A stretch of DNA of 64,000 nt from the NCBI GenBank assembly GCA_900618795.1, contig UYJD01000004.1, positions 124,001 to 188,000 on the forward strand, in the 5' to 3' direction. Below, piece by piece: positions 57,196 to 64,000 of the stretch (positions are counted from its first letter, which is position 1; every line of letters begins with the position of its first letter). A program made the position numbers and the translations under genes. Source of the DNA: Cyanodermella asteris (Eukaryota > Ascomycota > Lecanoromycetes > Ostropales > Stictidaceae). The notes beneath the pieces were generated by a model, which saw nothing but the letters and a program-made list of their open reading frames with translations, ran no database searches and was not told the DNA's origin.

Positions 57196-59103
57196 TCAAA
57201 GCTCTTGGCTACCCAGGTTAGCAGCAGCAGCAGCAAACAAGTCCGTTCCACTTTCAAACGGCACCTCGACAAATCTGCTGCCATTGGCTACAATGTACCG
57301 GGTTCCGTTTTCAACAAAGATGTTGAGTAGTTCCCCTCCTTTTTTACCCGCCTTCTCTTTGCTCAAGATGCCAAACCGCATGAAGACTTCTGTACACGTC
57401 ACGGCAATACTGATCAGAATCAGAATTATGATGATCCATGTCAGCGTGCTCATCTTCGTATCCGCAATGCTGTCGCTCAGGATGGACGCAAGATCCAAGA
57501 AGACCCTGCATCGCTCGTTGAGGGTTTTGACCCGCGGATCGATCTCTAGGTATGTGCGCATTGATGCGTACAGCGGATGCAGAGGTGGCTCCGAACTCCA
57601 AAAGAAGTCAGGTGTGTCAAGGACGTTGGAGCTGAGGTTCACGTCGACGCGGCTTTTGAACAAGGCACCGAGGATACGGAACACTTCGTCGCGCTTCATG
57701 CCCAGTGTCCCGGTCAGCGCAAGCCTCTTTGGAACATGTTGCGCGTCGGTCATCTGGTTTGACATCTGTTGCTCAAATGCACTGAGCTTTGTGCTTTGTG
57801 CGATAGCGTGAGACAACGTCAACTTGATCATGTGGTCGCCACTCCTTAAAGTGATCATGTCGTTGTAGATCCTCGGTCGCGGTTGAGTTGTGTCATATTC
57901 GAAGTGAAACTCCTCGGTCTCGAAGTCGTCCTCTGACATGGGCGCGACAACAAGCGTGTTGGACCCTGCTCTGGGCTTGTCTGCTTTGTTGGCTGATGGT
58001 GTATACAGAGAGTGTACTGATGAGTTGATGGACGTGCCTACGGACGTAGACTTGAGACGTAAAGGACGAATGGGCGTTGGCGGTTGAAAGAAGGTCAAGT
58101 CGGCAAGCACGTCCTTCTCCTGGCTCTCTGTGAAATTCCAGAAGACGACTACGCCATATGAGAAAATGTACATCTCCGCAAATGAGAGCGCATCGGGGCC
58201 CAGTCTGCCAGATGGACTGGCCACCACGATATCGCTATCGCTGTAGCGTCGCTCACCATCGGTCACGAGCGGCGGCGTGGGCGTCCTCTCATCGCCTTGA
58301 CTTGTAAGTGCATGCGGCTCTTCCGACCGCCCTCGCCGTTGTTCCCCTTCGTGATCGCCGCGAATGCTGTACTGGTCGCCTCGGCCTTCCTCGAAGAATC
58401 CCGCACCGTAGTCTCTTCGCTCGTTCCGCTCGATCTCCAGGTCAAGAACAGCTTTACCCCCTGGATGTTTGAGCACTGGACTGCTGCGGACCCGATAGCC
58501 GTCGCTGCCTGGCATTAGGGGCAAATGGTAGACGACGTAAAGACAATCGTCATACAGCTTTGCCTTCGCGCCATGCTGCTCTCTCAAGAAGTTGGCCGTT
58601 GCGGTCAGTTTGTATGCTTGGGCCGTGCAGTACGCCGTGACCCGCGATAAATTCTTCTCTGTTCTCCTTGCCTTGGTAAGCCGCTCTGCATAACTCTTCC
58701 CTCGGCCAGAAGCTCTACGAGAAGCTTCATCGTCGCGTTCTGGCGCAGCATCGTTTTCTTCGTCATAATCTGTCTTCTCTTCAATGTCCACGTCTTCCGA
58801 CTCTGTTTCCGGCAGAAGAACTAGCTTTTCGCTGACCTTTGTGGTTCTGCTCGGCACGGCGGCATTCGCGGGAGTGACGCGACCTGCAAGCTTTGGCTGC
58901 AAAGGATGCTTGCCAGAAGGTGTTCGTGTGTGTCTGGGCCGTGGAGGCCCTCTTGCTTGCGCAGAAGGTATGTCAGAGGTATATTGTAGGACGTTGTCGA
59001 CCGTGATCAAACGTGATGTGGGCCGGCGAGAAGCCAGACCTGGCCTATCCCCTGTGGGACTTGGTCGCTGCTGTTCACGCGCATCTGTTACCTGAGGAAA
59101 CAT
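57196..59103 (-). CDS. RMD1 family (DUF155) membrane protein
   Basis: 635 aa from ATG 59103 (MFPQVTDAREQQ). The N-terminal 150 residues are disordered, with an acidic block (TESEDVDIEEKTDYDEE). The DUF155 domain begins near 165 (RVTAYCTAQAYKLTATANFL) and continues with ALSFAEMYIFSYGVVVFWNF, DMITLRSGDHMIKLTLSHA and LALTGTLGMKRDEVFRILG, the hallmarks of yeast Rmd1/Rmd8 and fission yeast Sif2. A single transmembrane helix lies near the end (TWIIIILILISIAVTCTEVF, about 553-580). About 55 residues follow it, including a FAAAAANL run. An upstream exon is possible: a splice from 59163 to 59089 keeps frame, but that exon has no ATG. The precise function is unknown; the yeast relatives act in meiotic nuclear division. 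Confidence 0.88.
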   Translation of the reverse strand: MFPQVTDAREQQRPSPTGDRPGLASRRPTSRLITVDNVLQYTSDIPSAQARGPPRPRHTRTPSGKHPLQPKLAGRVTPANAAVPSRTTKVSEKLVLLPETESEDVDIEEKTDYDEENDAAPERDDEASRRASGRGKSYAERLTKARRTEKNLSRVTAYCTAQAYKLTATANFLREQHGAKAKLYDDCLYVVYHLPLMPGSDGYRVRSSPVLKHPGGKAVLDLEIERNERRDYGAGFFEEGRGDQYSIRGDHEGEQRRGRSEEPHALTSQGDERTPTPPLVTDGERRYSDSDIVVASPSGRLGPDALSFAEMYIFSYGVVVFWNFTESQEKDVLADLTFFQPPTPIRPLRLKSTSVGTSINSSVHSLYTPSANKADKPRAGSNTLVVAPMSEDDFETEEFHFEYDTTQPRPRIYNDMITLRSGDHMIKLTLSHAIAQSTKLSAFEQQMSNQMTDAQHVPKRLALTGTLGMKRDEVFRILGALFKSRVDVNLSSNVLDTPDFFWSSEPPLHPLYASMRTYLEIDPRVKTLNERCRVFLDLASILSDSIADTKMSTLTWIIIILILISIAVTCTEVFMRFGILSKEKAGKKGGELLNIFVENGTRYIVANGSRFVEVPFESGTDLFAAAAANLGSQEL

Positions 59104-59472
59104 GCTTGTCAGTGTATTCCTAGCACAAGGGGAGAAATTGTGGTCGTATAAAGAAGCATACCAGAATGCTTGGTCCCCGCTTGGGCGCCGGTGCTGCCAT
59201 TGGACGGAAGTTTGTCGTCAGCCTGTCGTGAGGTGTTACGAGGCCGATTGGCGTGATGCGCAAAGCATTTTCGAGCACCCGACACAAGCTGCTGAGGTGT
59301 GATTGTAGAGCAGACGGGCGTCAAGCTTCTGAGTTGGCAGTGTTGGAGCTGGGCGGCGGCTGTTTCAGGCGATGACGTTCCCAACGGCCGAAGTTGCACG
59401 AGCGTCTCGTTTGCTGCTGCTGCTCCTTACTAGCCGACGCCCACACGCCCACGCCAGCCCCACAACCTTGCG
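59104..59472. other. intergenic, possible untranslated or upstream exon
   Basis: Upstream of the RMD1-like gene. The minus-strand stretch 59163-59330 has protein-like composition (QQLVSGARKCFAHHANRP) and could be an upstream exon, but it lacks an ATG. Confidence 0.35.
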
Positions 59473-59548
59473 ATGAGTACCGCAGACGACGACAAAACTG
59501 TCCACTTTCTGTCCGTCCAGATCACCGAGGCTTTTGCCGGCATGCTGG
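59473..59548 (+). CDS. possible gene start cut by an assembly gap
   Basis: ATG at 59473 opens a frame (MSTADDDKTVHFLSVQITEA) that runs into unknown bases after 25 codons. The composition is protein-like. It could be a small gene hidden in the gap or a first exon of the SET-domain gene downstream. The sequence after the gap does not continue it recognisably. Confidence 0.3.
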
Positions 59549-59699
59549 NNNNNNNNNNNNNNNNNNNNNNNNNNNNNNNNNNNNNNNNNNNNNNNNNNNN
59601 NNNNNNNNNNNNNNNNNNNNNNNNNNNNNNNNNNNNNNNNNNNNNNNNNNNNNNNNNNNNNNNNNNNNNNNNNNNNNNNNNNNNNNNNNNNNNNNNNNN
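59549..59699. other. assembly gap (151 N)
   Basis: All bases are N. Translations crossing it are meaningless. Confidence 1.
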
Positions 59700-59920
59700 A
59701 CGTCTGATCGGTCCTTCCTTTGTCCGTGACACCGAGAACCATGCCCCGCCAAGGGCAAAGGCCGCGAAAACAACACATCTGCTTTCCTTTGTGTCTCCTG
59801 AAAGGGCTTCCACCCTATTTATTTGCCCTACTCTAGCCTTCTCACGCTATTGCTTGTCACGTTTTCATAAACCTGCTCATTTTGCCTACAGGAACTAGGG
59901 TATATCCACTCACAGCCAAC

Positions 59921-60427
59921 ATGACGACCACGGTCAGCTGGGAACAGCCCACTCATCCAGATGTCCTGCAGGTCGAGATTGGAGAGAAGAACTATACAAG
60001 CCGGGCTGTTTCTTGTGTCTCGCTCCCGGCCGGCGCGCGAGTCGCTTCGCTAGGAGACTTCCACAAAGTGACGGAGCCGAAGTATACGACGGTCCAGGTT
60101 GGGATCAACGAGCATGTCGAGCCGACCTCAGACATGGTCTTCTGCAACCACTCTTGTCGACCTACCGTCGAGTTTGACACCGATGCTTGGATTGTCCGAG
60201 TCGTCAAAGATCGTGACTTGAAGGTTGGAGACGATCTCACCTTCTTCTATCCGAGCAGTGAATGGGAAATGGACCGGCCGTTCGATTGTCACTGCAAAGC
60301 AAACGAAGGCCAGTATCGCTGCCTCGGCAAGATACAAGGAGCACGCTATTTGGACAAGGAGACGCTGGGCAAGTACTGGCTCAACAAACACATCGTGGAA
60401 CTCAGCTCGAAGGCCGCAAAGTCATAG
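59921..60427 (+). CDS. small SET-domain protein
   Basis: Single exon, 168 aa from ATG 59921 (MTTTVSWEQPTHPDVLQ). The C-terminal SET core is clear: FCNHSCRPTVEFD is the NHSC pseudoknot motif that contacts SAM, and GDDLTFFYPSSEWEM is the second motif. FDCHCKANEGQYRCLG supplies the post-SET cysteines. The end YLDKETLGKYWLNKHI matches compact fungal SET proteins. SET domains are lysine methyltransferases; the substrate is unknown. The N-terminal half of the domain is short and diverged. The gene follows the gap by 220 bp, so a further 5' exon cannot be ruled out. The stop is TAG. Confidence 0.82.
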   Translation: MTTTVSWEQPTHPDVLQVEIGEKNYTSRAVSCVSLPAGARVASLGDFHKVTEPKYTTVQVGINEHVEPTSDMVFCNHSCRPTVEFDTDAWIVRVVKDRDLKVGDDLTFFYPSSEWEMDRPFDCHCKANEGQYRCLGKIQGARYLDKETLGKYWLNKHIVELSSKAAKS

Positions 60428-61435
60428 CATTTTCCAGGGACCGAAAAAGGTCACGCCATCATCGCTGACCCGTGAACGGCTGCTCGAGTGGCATGTGTTA
60501 GCAGCGATCCTGAAAGCCGCCATTCTGCTCGAGGGCACCTGCATTGCAAAATGATGAAAATTTATGGGTTTCGGACGTAAGAGGCAAGCTTCAACACATA
60601 CTACAAAGGATGAAGAGGGCACAGATCGAACCTCGGCAGTTACAGTATGCAGCCATGATGGGCCAGCTGGCGAATCACGATCTGCCAAGCACTGCACAAC
60701 AAGATCAAGGTTGCTGAGTCAGGACAGAGCCTCAACGCACCAGGTCCACCACGTTCCTTTCAGATTTCATCGAACCATGCATACAATCTAAGAGACGTTG
60801 ACTGTGTTCGCGCCCGAATTTTGTCTCCAGACTTGCCTTTTGTCCACGTGTTTCCCTGATTCGTCGCATGACATCCATTCCTTGGACGGGTCCAAGCTGT
60901 TACCAGCAGCGTGATGCGTTTCAACATGACCGACGGCACATCCACACTCTGTTCAAACCGGCAATGAGGTGTTAGGAAACCAAATACGGGGCCTGTTGCG
61001 GTCGGCCAGCTGCTTCCCGTTATTCGATATCGTCAGCCAGGAAAACAACAGTGAACTTGCTAGAACAGTAATTTGAGCTGAAGAGACAGAAGCGATTGAA
61101 TGTTTCTCGAATCAAAGTGGGAACCTGTCTCTCTTTGATTCAGACTCCAATCAATCTGACTTTTCCGCCTTCTTCAAAGACACCAAGCACATCTTGACGC
61201 GATAGGGGAACGACTGCGTGGAACAAAGGTACCGATTCCCACAGTCCTGGCACCTTCAATGCAAGAACAATGCCCCAGTTCGTGCCTCCCCACGGAGAAC
61301 TCGTGACGCGCTTGGATGGCTGAAGCGTCTCGCTGAGGGCATTACCGATTGTGCTGGCCTCGCAGAAGTCAAGTGAAGCGCTCTTTCTAGCAAGCGATTT
61401 CCTTCAACTTACATATCGTCACGCCAGAGTCTCAC
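60428..61435. other. intergenic, no gene seen
   Basis: 3' side of the SET gene and promoter of the F-box-like pseudogene. Nothing recognised. Confidence 0.45.
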
Positions 61436-62870
61436 ATGTCGGATCTCGACATTCTTGATGTTTTGACCGAAAGCTCCACCACCAACGCCACGATCGCAAC
61501 ACAAATGACGATGCCACCACTTCTACCCAACGAAATTCTCGACATGGTAAGAGGCGCTGAAACAGTACTCCGCCGAGCTTTGCTGACGGCAATACTAGGT
61601 TGCTCGTGCGACAGACGATATGCCGACGTTGAAACATCTGCGACTGTTGGGAAAGATCTTCGGTAAAGCTTACTTGAGCTTGTTTCGTTCTGTGCACGTC
61701 GACATCTTTCACGAATTCCCAGAGCAACAGGGAAGGTTCCAAAATCCAACTGGAGGTCATATTGCGCCGCGCATTGAGCACGTGACGCTGTGGTGTGATC
61801 TGGGTGCTACAGCTGAGGAAACGACCATGCAGTGGCAACCCGTGAGTGAGGAAATGGGAACGAAGCATCTGAAAGACATATTTGTGAGGTCCATGCAGCA
61901 TCTCCCTAACCTCACCAAAATGGCTTTCGACTCAGCGACACAAAAATATTCGCCTCGTGTAGAGGCGCTGCGAATGCGCATCATGAGCACATTAGTGTAT
62001 GCAGACGGCCTGTAGAAAGCCGCCAGCCTGGAGATCAAACTTCGTCACTACAGCCACTTCGTCCAATCAGTACTGTTGCCTCTCCGGTGGCGTCAAACTC
62101 GTCACGCCACGATCCGAAACATCAGCTTTTCTATTTGTCCGAACGAGAACGCCACTGGCTCGTTGTCCGATCCAGTGCACAGCTTTTTCGAGCTGGGAGA
62201 CACATTCCCACGCCTCGAATCGTTTTCATGGCAGCACAGCGGGAATCACACACGTATTCCCCATTCTTCATCCTCAAAGGCTGTGAGATGATCACAACCT
62301 CGGAGTTCTCGAACTTTCAGCTGGCTACTGATGCCTCCGTCAGCGGCCAAAGCGGTTACCATTTCTCCAAATCTGAAATATCTCAAATTGAGCTCTGTCA
62401 CAATCCAGAAGTCTGCTAAGTGCCATTCGCTCGTTGGGAGACTCTGTTAAGCCACAAAGCTCGCTCTCTTGCATTTCTTTATTTTGAAAATCGAAACGAG
62501 GGACGTCGGTTTCGTCACCATGGAAAGACTAGGCAACGTATGTTGTGACCTACCAGTACTTGCTTGGAGGTATAGACGAGATCGCCAGCCGATTAGCAGA
62601 TTCCTTGGCCATATGCTCAAGGACCAAGCGGGGTTTCAAGACACGGCCTGCCAATCGCCTTTTGCCGACAAGGATCGAGATTTATCGGGTGCGATGCCAA
62701 TGTTGAGAGTGTACGCGGAAAGACGGCCGGGAGCTCTGAAAATTGACGATAAGCTTAAGGCTAATTGGTTGAGCGCCGATGATGAAAGACTAGTTTGCGC
62801 AAAGGAGGCTGTACTGCCCTCGTTCTGCGAATGCTGGGATGCTATGCATTCGCGAACGAGCTTTGGTTAG
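61436..62870 (+). pseudogene. F-box-like protein, broken by in-frame stops
   Basis: Exon 1 is 61436-61546. A 52-nt intron (GTAAGA, CTGAC branch, ACTAG, phase 0) joins exon 2 from 61599. The N-terminus PPLLPNEILDM-VARATDDMPTLKHLRL is F-box-like and parallels the gene at 63.5 kb, with the intron in the same place. The exon 2 frame stays protein-like for 424 codons, to TAG at 62868-62870, but has internal stops TAG (62013-62015), TGA (62289-62291) and TAA (62448-62450). After them it still shows family-like segments such as GDTFPRLESFSW and SPNLKYLKLSSVTIQ, the Leu-rich pattern of F-box/LRR proteins. I see no frame-keeping intron over the first stop. If translated, only a 175-aa product would be made. 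Confidence 0.6.
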
Positions 62871-63504
62871 TGCCACGACGCTGAGGCTGAAGGTTTGCTC
62901 AAATATTGGCAAACAAAGCAAGAGAAACGAGTCGCCGCCGGAGTTGCATCTCGCCGTGTAGCTGAATACCCAACTAAGCACTTAGCCAATCGTCTGGCTA
63001 AAGACTCAGCTAACCGAGTACCTAATCGAGTACCTAGCAAAATGACATACGAAGTACTGAAGCATGCATCTAGATGACGAGCGGCATCAACTTTGCAATA
63101 GCTACACGGTGTATTATTCGATTATGAGACAGGCCCGCCGCCAGGTACGGACCTCTTTCTACCCAACATGCAGTGCGTCGGGATCGTGCATTCACGCGTG
63201 AACCGGGTCCCTGATGCCAAGTCATGACAGCTCAAGTGAAACTGTCTTGAGATCAAGGCCGCAACGTGATTCGCGAGGGAAGTGAGTACTTCAGTCCTCG
63301 TTCCGGGGAGGCAAGACTGGCTAGTGAAGGGACTGAAGCAATGTTGCTGTGACCCCATTACCCAGACGCCTGACTCACCTACGCGGAAATGAAGTCGGAT
63401 TTTCGGCCTCAGGCGCTTTGTCTTATGCCAATACGCCTACAAAGCAGCAGCTTCGCACCAGTATCTCATCATCTGACGAGCGCTGCACTTGTGCCTGGCG
63501 ATCA
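62871..63504. other. spacer between the F-box-like paralogs
   Basis: No gene. At 62955-63045 there are short imperfect direct repeats of GAGTACCTA and CTAA-type words. Confidence 0.45.
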
Positions 63505-64000
63505 TGAATCGAGCAGGGCACGATCACGTCGTCAACATGCCGCTCCCAATCCTTCCCAATGAAATTCTCGGAATGGTGAGTACATGCTGTCGTTATTGAG
63601 TCTGACAAGTCTTTGGCGTTGAGTTAATCACTAATCCATCGCTAGATTGCTCGCGAAACAGAAGACATTCCAACATTGAAGAGCTTCAGAATAGCGAGCA
63701 AGGTCTTCGGACCAGCTTGTCAACGCCGGCTGTTCCGGTTCATGCGCTACAACCTCGCCAGGATACCCTCAAAAGAAGATGAAGGTTTTGCACAACTGAT
63801 AGGTCTACGACATGTGGCGGCGTCTGTGGAACGTGTAACACTGCGTGCTGTAGCACCTCCAGAGGGCGAGGAAATGTTGACTGCCTGGACTCATCCCGAC
63901 GGACACAGAGTCGGAAGCGACGAGTGGTCGGCAATGGTCGCGAGGGGAAGTCTTCTCGAAATGCTGGGGACATTGCCGCGTCTCACCACCATTAGACTGG
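63505..64000 (+). CDS. F-box-like protein, partial at right edge
   Basis: Exon 1 is 63505-63576 (or from ATG 63538, MPLPILPNEILGM). A 69-nt intron (GTGAGT, CTAAT branch, GCTAG, phase 0) leads to exon 2 at 63646, open to the window end. The joined protein reads LPNEILGM-IARETEDIPTLKSFR, then SKVFGPACQRRLFRFMRY, ERVTLRAVAPP and LLEMLGTLPRLTTIRL. This is an F-box-like start followed by the beginning of a Leu-rich region. It is a paralog of the broken gene at 61.4 kb, with the same intron position and phase. The role is likely ubiquitin-ligase substrate recognition, by family analogy only. Confidence 0.75.

Noticed and set aside
57029-57811. 260-aa plus-strand ORF
   Set aside because: Mostly antisense to the RMD1-family gene with no recognisable domain.
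4294-62870. Reassignment of UAG to an amino acid as an explanation for the internal stops
   Set aside because: The Zn2Cys6 factor and the SET-domain gene end in TAG at natural C-termini, and TGA and TAA also occur internally in the broken genes, so standard code with decay or error is simpler.
1-64000. Transposons, retroelements, CRISPR arrays, or a biosynthetic cluster
   Set aside because: No reverse transcriptase, transposase, terminal repeats, spaced repeats or backbone synthase genes were seen on either strand.

Overview
The window looks like nuclear DNA of a filamentous ascomycete (Pezizomycotina), most likely a Dothideomycete. Protein-coding genes have 0-3 short GT-AG introns (about 47-110 nt where certain, a few longer) with CTGAC/CTAAC-type branch sites. 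They lie on both strands without operons and are separated by 0.3-2.8 kb of non-coding DNA. The families are typically fungal: BYS1/thaumatin-like, DUF6594, Zn2Cys6 and bZIP regulators, an RGS-LOV photoreceptor and F-box-like families. The taxonomic call is inference from gene content; no ribosomal or marker gene is present.

Layout. 0.3-3.4 kb: a secreted six-cysteine protein, protein-arginine methyltransferase RMT2 and an intron-containing tRNA-Leu(CAG). 4-7 kb: a broken 2EXR/F-box-like gene and an intact F-box protein. 7.7-13.6 kb: an acidic hypothetical protein, an ADGF-type adenosine deaminase and an AsnB-type asparagine synthetase interrupted by one in-frame amber codon. 14.6-22.7 kb: a PAF-acetylhydrolase-like lipase, a bZIP factor and the ubiquitin shuttle DSK2. 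24.6-31.2 kb: the copper P-type ATPase CCC2 and methionine aminopeptidase 2. 32.4-37 kb: a BYS1-like secreted protein, a DUF6594 membrane protein, a weak ORF and a decayed gene. 39.7-46.6 kb: a sterol desaturase/fatty acid hydroxylase-like protein and a 954-aa Zn2Cys6 transcription factor. 48.1-49.1 kb: the KEOPS subunit CGI121. 50-52.5 kb: a disordered repeat protein with disturbed reading frames. 53.3-59.1 kb: an RGS-LOV blue-light receptor and an RMD1-family membrane protein. 59.5-64 kb: an assembly gap, a compact SET-domain protein and a pair of F-box-like paralogs, one broken and one running off the right edge.

Most genes are unrelated housekeeping or regulatory functions (protein methylation, initiator-Met removal, tRNA t6A modification, copper delivery, proteasome shuttling), so there is no obvious cluster. 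The most interesting items are the RGS-LOV photoreceptor with an apparent second PAS-like module, the asparagine synthetase with a lone amber codon, the F-box-like paralog pair sharing an intron position, and several otherwise open host genes broken by nonsense codons.
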